Shown: positions 1-8,154, counted from the first letter of the stretch. The stretch is DNA of 38,480 nt from Faecalicatena contorta (GCF_021531895.1 NZ_JAFBIX010000026.1:1-38480); one strand, 5' to 3'. Numbers and translations: made by a program. Notes: generated by a model not told the origin, from the letters alone.

Positions 1-13
1 TTGATAAATAGCC

Positions 14-41
14 TTGACATAACTTTTGTGGATGATATAAT
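14..41 (+). promoter_or_regulatory. SigA-type promoter of the NlpC/P60 gene
   Basis: TTGACA at 14-19 and TATAAT at 36-41, separated by 16 bp. It leaves a leader of about 60 nt before the ATG at 110. The spacer carries TGTGGATGA (27-35), one mismatch from an inverted DnaA box; on its own this could be chance. Confidence 0.75.
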
Positions 42-109
42 TATTGCGTAACATATGTAACAATTCTGTAATATTTACAAAAGATAAGAAAACATAAAGG
101 AGGGAGTTT

Positions 110-1012
110 ATGGATTCTATTCTTAAAAAAGGATTGTTCTTAGTTACAATAACGGGAGCTATTACAGCATTTCCTGCTACGGTGCATGCTGAAGATACAG
201 CAACTGATAACGTATTACCGCAAGTGGGAATTGAAGAAGTGCTAAGTAATTGCTATCTGGCAGATAAAGAAATCGAAGTAGATGATTATCTTGTGCCGAC
301 AGAGAAGGGTGAGTATTTAGATATGGCGTTTGCCAATGTCCAGTCGTTTCTATATATAAGAAGTGAACCGACAACGGACAGTGAGTGGGTCGGCAAGTTA
401 TATCCTGATTATGCAGCTAAGATTATCGGACCGGTCGGAGAGTGGACGAAGGTTCAATCAGGTACGGTAACAGGCTATGTATATTCTGACTACATTATTA
501 TAGGAAATAATGCAGAACAAAAGGCTCAGGATATGATACAGAATTCCGGGACAGAGAATCCTGAGGACGTATTTACTTATGCGGAATCCAGAGAAGAGGA
601 GGAAGCAAGACTTGCAAAAGAAGCAGAAGAAGCTGCTGCGAGAGCTCAGGAAGAGGCTGCCGCGAAGGCGGGAATGGGACAGGCAATTGTTGATTATGCA
701 TGTCAGTTTATTGGAAATCCTTATGTGTGGGGTGGTACAAGCCTGACGAATGGTGCGGATTGTTCTGGATTTGTCCAGTCAGTATTTGCACATTTTGGAA
801 TCAGTCTGCCTCGTACAACATGGGATATGGAACATGTGGGAACTGCTGTCAGTTATGATCAGGCAATTCCCGGCGATATTATCTTATATGACGGACATGT
901 AGGAATCTATATGGGTAACGGTCAGATTGTGAATGCAATCAACAGTGCAAAAGGAATCGGAATTCTGCCGGCCACTTACACAAATATTGTAACAATCAGA
1001 AGATTAATTTAG
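110..1012 (+). CDS. Secreted SH3 / NlpC-P60 peptidoglycan hydrolase
   Basis: A secreted cell-wall endopeptidase of peptidase family C40, expected to cut D-gamma-glutamyl-diaminopimelate bonds in stem peptides. Residues 1-27 form a signal peptide ending in the AxA-type site VHA. Residues about 71-132 look like a bacterial SH3 domain that binds wall peptides. An Ala/Glu-rich, probably coiled-coil linker covers about 155-187. The NlpC/P60 domain fills 190-300, with catalytic Cys218 in GADCSGF, His263 in GHVGIY and a polar third residue near Asn275. The ATG has a strong GGAGGG RBS at 100-105. The gene stands alone between its own promoter and terminator. The fold class is clear; the exact bond cut and any role in division or sporulation are inference. 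Confidence 0.92.
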   Translation: MDSILKKGLFLVTITGAITAFPATVHAEDTATDNVLPQVGIEEVLSNCYLADKEIEVDDYLVPTEKGEYLDMAFANVQSFLYIRSEPTTDSEWVGKLYPDYAAKIIGPVGEWTKVQSGTVTGYVYSDYIIIGNNAEQKAQDMIQNSGTENPEDVFTYAESREEEEARLAKEAEEAAARAQEEAAAKAGMGQAIVDYACQFIGNPYVWGGTSLTNGADCSGFVQSVFAHFGISLPRTTWDMEHVGTAVSYDQAIPGDIILYDGHVGIYMGNGQIVNAINSAKGIGILPATYTNIVTIRRLI

Positions 1013-1037
1013 AATATACAGAATATTAAGAAAAAGC

Positions 1038-1068
1038 AAAAAATCCTGGGATTATTCCTGGGATTTTT
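1038..1068 (+). terminator. Rho-independent terminator after the NlpC/P60 gene
   Basis: AAAATCC (1040-1046) pairs with GGATTTT (1061-1067), with an inner GGA/TCC stem, and runs into T residues about 30 nt after the stop codon. Confidence 0.75.
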
Positions 1069-1100
1069 ATATATGTAAAATGTTTGTCATGACAGTGTAC

Positions 1101-1140
1101 AAAATAGACAAAAATGTAAAAAAATGTAAAAAAATGGAAA
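1101..1140. repeat. Phased A-tracts, 10-bp tandem repeat
   Basis: Three consecutive 10-mers AAAATGTAAA, AAAATGTAAA and AAAATGGAAA occupy 1111-1140, preceded by a looser copy AAAATAGACA at 1101-1110. A-tracts in phase with the helical turn are a classic sequence for intrinsically bent, easily melted DNA. No gene covers the stretch. Confidence 0.7.
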
Positions 1141-1146
1141 ACGGAC

Positions 1147-1226
1147 TTATCCAAGTTTTCCACATCGAAATAGCCAAAAAAGGTGGAAAAAACGATGTTT
1201 CTTAAAAATTATCCACATTATCCACA
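1147..1226 (+). promoter_or_regulatory. Two head-to-tail DnaA-box doublets
   Basis: Two exact copies of the consensus DnaA box TTATCCACA abut at 1209-1217 and 1218-1226. A weaker abutting pair, TTATCCAAG (1147-1155, two mismatches) and TTTTCCACA (1156-1164, one mismatch), lies 44 bp upstream in the same orientation. The intergenic stretch 1013-1434 otherwise holds the A-tract repeat, a terminator and the promoter of the next gene. dnaA and dnaN are not in this window, so this could be a DnaA-titrating or regulatory site, or less likely part of an origin. Confidence 0.55.
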
Positions 1227-1377
1227 TAAAAAGCAAAGAATTTTGGGGATTACTCAGGGTAAATAAAAGAACGGATGTTTTGTGTACTTATAATAAAAAT
1301 GATGTTTTGTCGAAAAAAAACGAAAAAAATATTGACATCCAAGAAGTCAAATATTAGAAAGAAATTCGTTGAAAATG

Positions 1378-1406
1378 TTTACACAATGATAAAAACCGAC
1401 TATAAT
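1378..1406 (+). promoter_or_regulatory. SigA-type promoter of the DUF1858 gene
   Basis: TTTACA at 1378-1383 and TATAAT at 1401-1406 with a 17-bp spacer. The -10 box overlaps an in-frame upstream ATG at 1405, so that ATG cannot be the start codon. Confidence 0.8.
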
Positions 1407-1437
1407 GGAAACACTGAAGAGAAAAGGAGGTGTCATG

Positions 1438-1650
1438 ATGGCACAGGTTACAAAGGATATGACATTTGCCGAGCTGCTTGAGCAGTACTATGAGAAATGC
1501 CCAAAGATCGTTGACGTTCTTGTAGAAGCAGGAATGGGATGTATCGGATGTCCACATTCACAGATGGAATCCATCGAGATGGGTGCTATGGGACATGGAA
1601 TTGATCCTGATTTATTAGTTGAGAAACTCAACGCAACAATTAATGCATAA
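1438..1650 (+). CDS. DUF1858 / hybrid-cluster-associated redox disulfide protein
   Basis: A 70-aa soluble protein of the DUF1858 family, small helical domains with a redox-type CxxC often found near hybrid-cluster (prismane) proteins. The signature GMGCIGCP places Cys35 and Cys38. Two adjacent ATGs (1435, 1438) follow the RBS AAGGAGG at 1424-1430; 1438 gives the better 7-nt spacing. The cellular partner is unknown, and no hybrid-cluster gene is nearby. A disulfide or metal-binding role is inferred from the family. Confidence 0.85.
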   Translation: MAQVTKDMTFAELLEQYYEKCPKIVDVLVEAGMGCIGCPHSQMESIEMGAMGHGIDPDLLVEKLNATINA

Positions 1651-1663
1651 TATAGCATATGAA

Positions 1664-1698
1664 AAAAGAAGCTTAGGGATATTCCAAAGCTTCTTTTT
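1664..1698. terminator. Bidirectional terminator between the DUF1858 gene and mecA
   Basis: An 11-bp stem, AAAAGAAGCTT (1664-1674) with AAGCTTCTTTT (1687-1697), flanked by A residues on one side and T residues on the other. It can serve both convergent genes. Confidence 0.8.
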
Positions 1699-1705
1699 AT
1701 CATGA

Positions 1706-2452
1706 TCAGATTTTTGATAGTTCCTGTACTGCATTGGCAGATACAAGAATCTCGCAATGCTCTTCCAGAAATGCCAAAGTAGCACCGGAGGAAACTTCCA
1801 AAGTTCCATATTCTGAAAGCATATTGCAGATGCGGTTGAAATCTCTGGTCGTGTGTTCTGACTGTGACAGGGCAAGAATATATATATTCTCGCCTGGATC
1901 TTTATACAGAGTGTTAGAACCAGAGTACATGGTGTCAAGCAGATGAGCTGCTTTCAGGACACCTTCCATTGTTGCAAATGAAAATAACCGCAATTCAGAT
2001 GTGTGCGTGTCTGCAGTTTCTGACGGTGCCGTACTTTCATCTGTATCTGACGCAGTGGCGCTGCCGAACTTTTCCTTCATTTTACCGAGTAAATCTAACA
2101 GGGTATCTGCACCTTCCAGTTTATTTGAAATATCTTTTTTCTTTGCATCCCATTCGCTGATGGATGAAGGTGCAAATTTTGAAAAACGGGTATCGAGTTC
2201 TTCAGGATCCTCGACTTTAGTAATTATCAGCACGATAGAATCAGAAGAAGCAGGAATAGCCTCGATCATAAGAGGAATATCATCTGCTTCAAAACCAAAT
2301 TCATAGGCTGCTTGTTGCATCATATCGCGGAAAAGTGATTTAGCTTTTTCGGTTCCATAGGCCAGTTCGCTTAACTGAAGATGGCGGGCAGCGAGATCGG
2401 CACGCGTCAAAGTGCAGCGGATCTGATTGTCGTTGAGTTTTTCAATCTTCAT
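1706..2452 (-). CDS. mecA: Adaptor protein MecA
   Basis: MecA family adaptor that delivers substrates to the ClpC/ClpP protease; in Bacillus it targets the competence regulator ComK. The start MKIEKLNDNQIRCTLTRADL is the typical MecA N-terminal substrate-binding domain. An acidic, Ser/Thr/Glu-rich linker runs about 130-150, followed by the C-terminal domain (from about residue 150) that in the family binds ClpC. Length (248 aa) is normal. It has its own promoter, is convergent with the DUF1858 gene and shares its terminator. The substrate in this organism cannot be told from the sequence. Confidence 0.88.
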   Translation of the reverse strand: MKIEKLNDNQIRCTLTRADLAARHLQLSELAYGTEKAKSLFRDMMQQAAYEFGFEADDIPLMIEAIPASSDSIVLIITKVEDPEELDTRFSKFAPSSISEWDAKKKDISNKLEGADTLLDLLGKMKEKFGSATASDTDESTAPSETADTHTSELRLFSFATMEGVLKAAHLLDTMYSGSNTLYKDPGENIYILALSQSEHTTRDFNRICNMLSEYGTLEVSSGATLAFLEEHCEILVSANAVQELSKI

Positions 2453-2473
2453 ATTATCACTTCCTTTTAATGT

Positions 2474-2503
2474 AGTATAGCATAGAAAATGTCAGATGTT
2501 CAA
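2474..2503 (-). promoter_or_regulatory. Promoter of mecA
   Basis: On the minus strand, TTGAAC (2503-2498) and an extended -10 TGCTATACT (ending at 2474) with an 18-bp spacer. An RBS AAGGAAG lies just before the ATG. Confidence 0.7.
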
Positions 2504-2530
2504 TAAAATAAGTATAAAATCAAAAAGTGC

Positions 2531-2559
2531 TTGCGTTTAAAAATTGAATCGGATATAAT
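2531..2559 (+). promoter_or_regulatory. Promoter of the structured leader/ncRNA
   Basis: TTGCGT at 2531-2536 and TATAAT at 2554-2559 with a 17-bp spacer. Transcription should start near 2566, about 310 nt upstream of the next start codon. Confidence 0.75.
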
Positions 2560-2565
2560 GACGAT

Positions 2566-2858
2566 ACTAGAAGATAGTTTTCCCGGATGACTACGTTCTT
2601 AGAACAAAGGTGGGAGAATTTCCAAATTTTATTTCTAATTCATTTCTAAACATATGAATCATTGAATCTATAAACATCAGAAATCAATCAGTATCAATCA
2701 TAAAACAGCCGTTTCGGCAAATTACCATGGAACAATGAGATATAGACCTATGACCAGAGCTATCTTCTATGTTAAATAGCTGTGACATGTAAAAGAATTG
2801 TATCACGGCATCTCCTTTTATATTATATGCAGTCGCAGCCGTAGTTATCATCTGGTAT
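2566..2858 (+). ncRNA. Candidate structured leader RNA or standalone ncRNA
   Basis: About 290 nt of non-coding transcript follow a good promoter. The ends close on each other: 2583-2595 (CCGGATG + ACTACG) pairs with 2840-2855 (CGTAGT, 3-nt bulge, CATCTGG), 13 bp with one G-U. Inside are short hairpins: TTCT/AGAA (2596-2604), GCCG-TTT-CGGC (2708-2718), AGCTAT/ATAGCT (2758-2781) and GTGA/TCAC (2782-2806). The RBS of the 70-aa gene begins 6 nt after the closing stem, which suggests cis regulation, but there is no intervening terminator. I could not match it to a riboswitch, T-box, 6S, SRP, RNase P or tmRNA core that I know. Confidence 0.5.
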
Positions 2859-2875
2859 AAAAAGGAGGGTAGAAA

Positions 2876-3088
2876 TTGGGGGATGAAGTTGACTTACAAC
2901 GAATGTTTAAAGAATTAACCGGTTATGAAAAAAGGAAAGTCGATCTTAGAATGAATGGGATACCGGCAAGTCCTATGCAGATTGTACAGGCACATATGAT
3001 ACGGGAAGATATTGCTTATATGAGAGACTATGTGCTGAACGACAAAGGCGATATTAAGGAATTGTGGTTCGACAGTATTGAAAAATAA
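2876..3088 (+). CDS. Uncharacterised 70-aa protein
   Basis: A small soluble protein with no signal peptide, membrane segment or cysteine cluster. It starts at TTG 2876 behind a strong AAGGAGGG RBS (2862-2869); the nearby ATG at 2883 is out of frame. The sequence is rich in charged residues and predicted mostly helical, with a central Met/Pro stretch (MNGIPASPMQ) and a C-terminal acidic part. I do not recognise a family. It sits directly downstream of the structured RNA, so it may be regulated by it. Confidence 0.65.
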   Translation: MGDEVDLQRMFKELTGYEKRKVDLRMNGIPASPMQIVQAHMIREDIAYMRDYVLNDKGDIKELWFDSIEK

Positions 3089-3139
3089 TTAATCATGTAA
3101 AATGCGAATACCCCGCAAAATAATTGTCGAAATAAATAA

Positions 3140-3167
3140 TGACGTGGGTCACTGATTTTGCTATAAT
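3140..3167 (+). promoter_or_regulatory. Extended -10 promoter of the GH18 gene
   Basis: TGACGT at 3140-3145 and TGCTATAAT ending at 3167 with a 16-bp spacer. It lies over the upstream in-frame ATG at 3139, so translation must begin further on, at 3190. Confidence 0.7.
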
Positions 3168-3189
3168 AGAGGCTAATAGGAGGTACAGT

Positions 3190-5106
3190 ATGGAAGATAG
3201 AGAAAGAAGAAGCCGTGTAGCATCAGGAGGCCAGGAGCCCAGGAGACGGCAGCCTCAAAGAGACAATGTCAGAAGACGGCGGGTTCAGGAATCCAGAAGA
3301 CCCCAGTCAGGCAGACCAGGAATTAAAAAATCACCGGCCAGAAGAAAACAGTCAAAGCGGAGAAGAAGAAGGAATCTTATCATCAAGATGTCTTTAGTAA
3401 TCATATTAGCAGTATTGGCAGTTATAGCAGCATTTGTATGGAAAAGATACAGCCCGACGAAGGAAAAATATGATTTGAATAAATATTATGGGATAGAACA
3501 GGAAGGGCAAGTAGCGATTACTGTTGATAATCAGGTGGCAGAACCTCATGGCATGGTATCAGACGGAAAAGTTTATGTCCAGTATGACGTTGTAAGAAAT
3601 TATATCAACAGCCGGTTTTACTGGGATCCTAATGAAAATGTTCTCTTGTATACACTTCCGAACGATATGGTCACCGTGGAAGTAGGCAGCAAGGATTATA
3701 GCGTTTCCAAAGAAAAGAAAAGTGAAGACTACGTCATTCTGAAAACTGAAGGAAGCACAGCTTATATCGCATTAGATTTTGTACAACAATATACGAATAT
3801 TGAGTATGAGTTATATGATGATCCAAGCCGGGTAATGATAATCAGTGACTGGGGAGAGACGACAGTGGCAACTGTGAAACGAGACACCCAGGTCCGTTAT
3901 CAAGGTGGTGTAAAGAGCCCGGTATTAACAGAACTCAATAAAAAGGATGAAGTTACCATCATTGAAAGTGAAGAGAACTGGAAGAAAGTCCGTACCAAAG
4001 ATGGATTTATCGGATATGTGAAGAATAATGCCCTGAAGAAAGAGGAGACGAAAACGATTTCCCGAGATTTTGAAGAGCAGGAGTTCAGTAGCATAACCAA
4101 GGATTATACGATAAACATGGCATGGCACAACGTGACCAACAGTGATGCGAACAGCACCGTGCTGCAGCGAATTGCAGAGAGTAAGGGTCTGACGACAATT
4201 GCGCCGACATGGTTCCATGTATCGGATACGGACGGTAATCTTGATTCCATTGCATCCGCAGATTATGTTAATTATGCACATCAATCCAACATAGAAGTGT
4301 GGGCAGCGGTGCGTGATTTTGATGGAGGAATCAGCTCTTATGAAGAGTCGTATGAAGTCCTAAGTTATACTTCTAAGCGTGAGAATCTGATCAATCAGTT
4401 AATATCTGAAGCGTTGCGAGTGGGAATTGATGGAATTAATGTGGATTTTGAGAAGATTTCAGAAGAATGCGGAGAACATTATATTCAGTTTATCCGTGAA
4501 CTGTCTGTAAGATGTAGGCAGAATGGAATCGTATTGTCTGTGGATAATTATGTTCCAAAAGGCTATAATATGCAGTATGACCGTAAAGAGCAGGGAATTG
4601 TAGCAGATTATGTTGTAATCATGGGTTATGATGAACATTTTTCCGGCTCACCGGAGGCTGGATCTGTATCCTCATATAATTTTGTAAAAGAAGGAATAGA
4701 AGAGACATTAAAAGAAGTTCCGGCAGAAAAGATTATCAGTGGAATTCCATTCTTTACAAGATTGTGGGAAGAAACTCCGAAGACAGACGAAGAGTTGAAA
4801 GAACAGGAAGGAACAGATCAGGCTGAATATACGATGAATGTCACCAGTCAGGCTCTGGATATGGCCAGCGCTCAGGCAAAGGTAGCAGAAGCTGGTGCAG
4901 AGATTACCTGGGACGAAGAGACACAGCAGAATTATGCAACCTGGACAGTAGAAAACACAACTTATGAGATCTGGCTAGAGGATGAACAGTCTATTGAACC
5001 AAAATTGAAACTCATGAAAGATAATAAGCTTGCAGGAACAGCTGCATGGGCTTTGGGACAGGAAAGTTCAGAAGTCTGGAATCTGATCTTGAAATATGTC
5101 AATTAA
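3190..5106 (+). CDS. Membrane-anchored SH3 / glycoside hydrolase family 18 protein
   Basis: A 638-aa cell-envelope protein resembling YaaH/YdhD-type hydrolases that act on N-acetylglucosamine in peptidoglycan or spore cortex. It begins with an Arg-rich cytoplasmic tail (to about 62), one membrane helix (about 67-84), an extracellular domain like the N-terminal copper amine oxidase fold, an SH3-like domain (about 230-280) and a C-terminal GH18 barrel. The catalytic strand reads DGINVDFE: Asp414, Asp419 and the acid Glu421 are present, and Asn417 replaces the second Asp of DxxDxDxE. Start 3190 is chosen because AGGAGG lies at 3178-3183 and an upstream ATG falls in the promoter. The next gene is an amidase, so the two may act together on the wall or spore cortex. 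Confidence 0.85.
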   Translation: MEDRERRSRVASGGQEPRRRQPQRDNVRRRRVQESRRPQSGRPGIKKSPARRKQSKRRRRRNLIIKMSLVIILAVLAVIAAFVWKRYSPTKEKYDLNKYYGIEQEGQVAITVDNQVAEPHGMVSDGKVYVQYDVVRNYINSRFYWDPNENVLLYTLPNDMVTVEVGSKDYSVSKEKKSEDYVILKTEGSTAYIALDFVQQYTNIEYELYDDPSRVMIISDWGETTVATVKRDTQVRYQGGVKSPVLTELNKKDEVTIIESEENWKKVRTKDGFIGYVKNNALKKEETKTISRDFEEQEFSSITKDYTINMAWHNVTNSDANSTVLQRIAESKGLTTIAPTWFHVSDTDGNLDSIASADYVNYAHQSNIEVWAAVRDFDGGISSYEESYEVLSYTSKRENLINQLISEALRVGIDGINVDFEKISEECGEHYIQFIRELSVRCRQNGIVLSVDNYVPKGYNMQYDRKEQGIVADYVVIMGYDEHFSGSPEAGSVSSYNFVKEGIEETLKEVPAEKIISGIPFFTRLWEETPKTDEELKEQEGTDQAEYTMNVTSQALDMASAQAKVAEAGAEITWDEETQQNYATWTVENTTYEIWLEDEQSIEPKLKLMKDNKLAGTAAWALGQESSEVWNLILKYVN

Positions 5107-5114
5107 ATAAGATT

Positions 5115-5171
5115 AAAATACCTCTTGAAGTCATATAGTTAGATATAGAGACTGTCGGGAGGTATTTTTTT
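5115..5171 (+). promoter_or_regulatory. Terminator-like hairpin that contains the RBS of the next gene
   Basis: AAAATACCTC (5115-5124) pairs perfectly with GAGGTATTTT (5159-5168). An inner AGTC/GACT stem (5129-5132 with 5150-5153) and ATAT/ATAT extend it. Seven Ts (5165-5171) follow, the last two belonging to the TTG start codon at 5170. The RBS GGGAGG (5157-5162) lies in the 3' arm. It may act as a partial terminator and as an RBS-masking stem. Confidence 0.7.
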
Positions 5172-5850
5172 GTATAGAAAAGTTGAATTTGTCTTATTAC
5201 TGTTGTTGTTGGTTGGATTGATTGCCGCCAGTAGAAGATTGGAGCAATATGTATCCAGTGAAAAGGTTGAACAGCAAGAAGATATTGTGGTAATTGATTC
5301 AGGGCATGGAGGAAATGACCCCGGTAAAATTGGCGTAAATGGAGCGAAAGAGAAAGAGATTAATCTTCAGATTGCGAAAAAAGTGAAAACATTACTGGAG
5401 GAAAAGAAGATCAAAGTAGTCATGACCAGAGAAGATGATTCCACATTGGCAGAAGCAGGTGCAACAAATCAAAAAGTGCAGGATATGAAGGCGAGGGTTC
5501 AGCTGATCAACGATACAGCGCCACGACTCACTGTCAGTATCCATCAGAACAGTTATCAGGACGAGAGTATCCATGGGGCACAAGTATTCTATTATACGCA
5601 TTCTCAGGAAGGGGAGGAAGCAGCGAAAATAATGCAGAAAGCATTATTGGAAGTAGATGAAGAGAATCACAGACAGGCAAAAGCCGATTCTACTTATTAT
5701 CTGTTAAAAAGAACGGAGGTACCGACCATTATTGTGGAATGCGGTTTCCTGAGTAATCCTGAAGAAGCAGAAAAACTTGTAAATGAAGAGTATCAACAAC
5801 AGCTTGCACAGGCAATTGTACAGGGAATCGAAACTTGTCTTACCGACTAG
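5170..5850 (+). CDS. cwlD: N-acetylmuramoyl-L-alanine amidase, CwlD-like
   Basis: Zinc amidase of the Amidase_3 family that removes stem peptides from muramic acid. Length (226 aa), an N-terminal membrane or signal helix (about 6-20) and a single catalytic domain fit CwlD, which in sporulating Firmicutes makes muramic-delta-lactam in the spore cortex. Visible zinc and catalytic residues: His46 (DSGHGG), Glu63, His125 (SIHQNS) and Glu190 (VECGFLSNPEE). The TTG start is forced by the RBS at 5157-5162 and the lack of an early ATG. The RBS is inside a hairpin shared with the end of the GH18 gene. A sporulation role is inferred; a vegetative amidase is possible. Confidence 0.85.
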   Translation: MYRKVEFVLLLLLLVGLIAASRRLEQYVSSEKVEQQEDIVVIDSGHGGNDPGKIGVNGAKEKEINLQIAKKVKTLLEEKKIKVVMTREDDSTLAEAGATNQKVQDMKARVQLINDTAPRLTVSIHQNSYQDESIHGAQVFYYTHSQEGEEAAKIMQKALLEVDEENHRQAKADSTYYLLKRTEVPTIIVECGFLSNPEEAEKLVNEEYQQQLAQAIVQGIETCLTD

Positions 5851-5911
5851 AGTGTAGTATACTGTTCAGGAAAGCAGTAGAAGTATATAGACATAGAAAA
5901 CGAGGAATAAC

Positions 5912-6973
5912 GTGCAGACAATTATAAAAAAAATTGATAAAAATCAAAAAGATACAGATATTATAGCAGAAGCCGGCCGGATCATAAAAGAAGGCGGTCT
6001 GGTGGCATTTCCGACGGAGACGGTATATGGGCTGGGAGCTGATGCATTGAATGAGGATGCAGCGAAAAAGATCTATGCAGCGAAAGGGCGGCCATCTGAT
6101 AATCCTTTGATCGTGCATATTGCAAATATGGAAGCTTTGGATAAGATTACGACATCGATTCCAGCTGCGGCGAAAGTGATTGCCGATGCATATTGGCCAG
6201 GGCCGTTGACTATGATATTTGATAAAAGTGAGGTTGTCCCCCTTGGAACAACCGGAGGACTGGATACGGTAGCAGTGCGCATGCCGAGTCATGAGATTGC
6301 AAGAGAAGTTATTGAGGCCGGAGGAGGTTATATTGCAGCTCCGAGCGCCAATACTTCCGGGCGGCCAAGTCCTACAACTGCGCAGCATGTGGAAGAGGAC
6401 ATGAACGGAAAGATTGATATGATTGTAGATGGAGGAATGGTAGATATTGGTGTTGAATCGACGATTTTGGACATGACTGTCACACCTCCAATGATTCTTC
6501 GGCCAGGAGCGATTACCAGAGAGATGCTGGAAGAATTAATTGGCGAAGTATCTGTGGACAAGACTCTGATTAATCCAGACAGTAAGAAGGCTCCAAAGGC
6601 TCCGGGGATGAAGTATCGTCATTATGCACCGAAGGCGGAGCTTACCATTGTAGAAGGACCAATTCAGAAAGTGGTTGAGGAGATTAACCGTCTGACAAAA
6701 GAGAAGATGGAAGCCGGCTGCAAAGTAGGTATTATTGGCACCGAAGAGACGATAGGACAATATATGGCTGGAGATGTGAAAAGTATCGGCACCAGAGAGA
6801 ATGAAGCAACGATTGCCAGTCATTTATATGGAATATTAAGAGAATTTGACAATGACGGAGTAGACTATATATATAGTGAAGCATTTGCCACAGCAGGAAT
6901 CGGAAGAGCGATTATGAATCGCCTCCTGAAGGCAGCAGGACATCATGTCATTCACATGGAAAGTGACACGTAA
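5912..6973 (+). CDS. sua5: L-threonylcarbamoyladenylate synthase (Sua5/YwlC)
   Basis: Makes threonylcarbamoyl-AMP from threonine, bicarbonate and ATP, the first step of t6A37 formation in ANN-decoding tRNAs. The YrdC domain fills about residues 15-200, with the signature [10 protein letters not shown], the basic KGRPSDNPL loop and [10 protein letters not shown] linker with [11 protein letters not shown] leads to the C-terminal Sua5 domain (about 240-353). The length of 353 aa marks the two-domain Sua5 form rather than short TsaC. The start is GTG 5912 with GAGGA at 5902-5906. It is followed at 29 nt by upp, so the two are probably co-transcribed. Confidence 0.92.
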   Translation: MQTIIKKIDKNQKDTDIIAEAGRIIKEGGLVAFPTETVYGLGADALNEDAAKKIYAAKGRPSDNPLIVHIANMEALDKITTSIPAAAKVIADAYWPGPLTMIFDKSEVVPLGTTGGLDTVAVRMPSHEIAREVIEAGGGYIAAPSANTSGRPSPTTAQHVEEDMNGKIDMIVDGGMVDIGVESTILDMTVTPPMILRPGAITREMLEELIGEVSVDKTLINPDSKKAPKAPGMKYRHYAPKAELTIVEGPIQKVVEEINRLTKEKMEAGCKVGIIGTEETIGQYMAGDVKSIGTRENEATIASHLYGILREFDNDGVDYIYSEAFATAGIGRAIMNRLLKAAGHHVIHMESDT

Positions 6974-7002
6974 CATATAAATCATATGAGGAGGAAAAGA
7001 AA

Positions 7003-7632
7003 ATGTCTAAGGTACAGATTATGGATCATCCATTGATTCAGCACAAAATCAGCTACATCCGCAGAGAAGAAGTTGGTTCCAAAGAATTCCGTGAAATCGT
7101 AGGAGAGATTGCGTCTTTAATGTGTTATGAAGCTACGAGGGATCTGAAATTACAGGATGTAAAGATTAAGACGCCGATCTGTGAGACGGTTGGAAAGGAA
7201 TTAAGTGGAAAGAAGCTGGCAGTAGTACCAATCTTAAGAGCTGGGCTTGGAATGGTAGATGGCATGCTGAGTATGATACCGGCAGCAAAAGTAGGACATA
7301 TTGGACTGTATCGTGATCCTGAGACATATGAACCAGTGGAATACTATTGTAAATTGCCATCAGATTGCGATGAAAGAGAAGTCTTTGTAGTAGATCCGAT
7401 GCTGGCAACAGGCGGTTCCAGTGTTGCAGCGATTCAGATGTTGAAGGATAAGGGTGTAAAATATATCCGCTTCATGTGTATTATCGCAGCACCGGAAGGT
7501 GTAAAGAGAATGCAGGAGGAACATCCGGATGTAGATATATATATTGGAGCATTGGATGATCATCTGAACGATCACAAATACATTGTTCCGGGACTTGGAG
7601 ATGCTGGAGATCGGATTTTCGGAACAAAATAA
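7003..7632 (+). CDS. upp: Uracil phosphoribosyltransferase
   Basis: Salvages uracil with PRPP to form UMP. The 209-aa length, the central PILRAGLGM motif and the PRPP loop DPMLATGGS at 131-139 are diagnostic; the C-terminal [13 protein letters not shown] closes the uracil pocket. AGGAGG stands 9 nt before the ATG. The gene follows sua5 and precedes a dCMP deaminase, so pyrimidine salvage and interconversion genes are grouped here. Confidence 0.96.
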   Translation: MSKVQIMDHPLIQHKISYIRREEVGSKEFREIVGEIASLMCYEATRDLKLQDVKIKTPICETVGKELSGKKLAVVPILRAGLGMVDGMLSMIPAAKVGHIGLYRDPETYEPVEYYCKLPSDCDEREVFVVDPMLATGGSSVAAIQMLKDKGVKYIRFMCIIAAPEGVKRMQEEHPDVDIYIGALDDHLNDHKYIVPGLGDAGDRIFGTK

Positions 7633-7654
7633 GATGGCGCAGGAGGAATGTGCT

Positions 7655-8143
7655 ATGGGAAATAAAAGAAAAGATTATATTAGCTGGGATGAATATTTTA
7701 TGGGGGTTGCCATGCTCTCAGGTATGCGCTCCAAAGATCCCAATACGCAGGTGGGATGCTGTATCGTAAGTCAGGATAATAAGATTCTGTCCATGGGATA
7801 TAATGGATTGCCAAAGGGATGTTCAGATGATGTATTTCCGTGGAATCGTGAAGGGGAAGATCCTTTGGATACGAAATATGTATATACCGTTCACAGTGAG
7901 TTGAATGCGATTCTGAATTATCGCGGAGGAAGTCTGGAAGGAGCCAAGTTATATGTATCGCTATTCCCATGTAATGAATGTGCGAAGGCGATTATACAGA
8001 GTGGAATCAAGGAAGTCATCTACGACAGCAATAAGTATGAGAATTCGACGGCAGTACAGGCATCTATGAGAATGTTTGATGCAGCGGGCGTCAATTATCA
8101 TCAGTATCACAGAAGTGACAGAGAGATTACGATTCGATTGTAA
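7655..8143 (+). CDS. comEB: Deoxycytidylate (dCMP) deaminase, ComEB-like
   Basis: Zinc deaminase converting dCMP to dUMP, the precursor for dTMP. The 162-aa protein has the zinc ligand and proton-shuttle motif VHSELNAI (His80, Glu82) and PCNEC (Cys106, Cys109). The Ser between His and Glu, where Ala is usual, is a mild variation. Start 7655 is chosen because AGGAGG (7641-7646) is 8 nt upstream; an in-frame ATG at 7634 has no RBS. It is 22 nt after upp and ends at a strong terminator. In Bacillus the ortholog sits in the comE competence operon, but no competence gene is adjacent here. Confidence 0.93.
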   Translation: MGNKRKDYISWDEYFMGVAMLSGMRSKDPNTQVGCCIVSQDNKILSMGYNGLPKGCSDDVFPWNREGEDPLDTKYVYTVHSELNAILNYRGGSLEGAKLYVSLFPCNECAKAIIQSGIKEVIYDSNKYENSTAVQASMRMFDAAGVNYHQYHRSDREITIRL

Positions 8144-8154
8144 TATTTATCAAA

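Noticed and set aside
1405-1437. N-terminal extension of the DUF1858 protein from ATG 1405
   Set aside because: That ATG lies in the TATAAT box; the RBS supports 1438 or 1435.
2566-2858. T-box, cobalamin or SRP RNA reading of the leader
   Set aside because: I could not find the conserved cores of these classes in the sequence.
3139-3189. N-terminal extension of the GH18 protein from ATG 3139
   Set aside because: It overlaps the promoter, and AGGAGG precedes the ATG at 3190.
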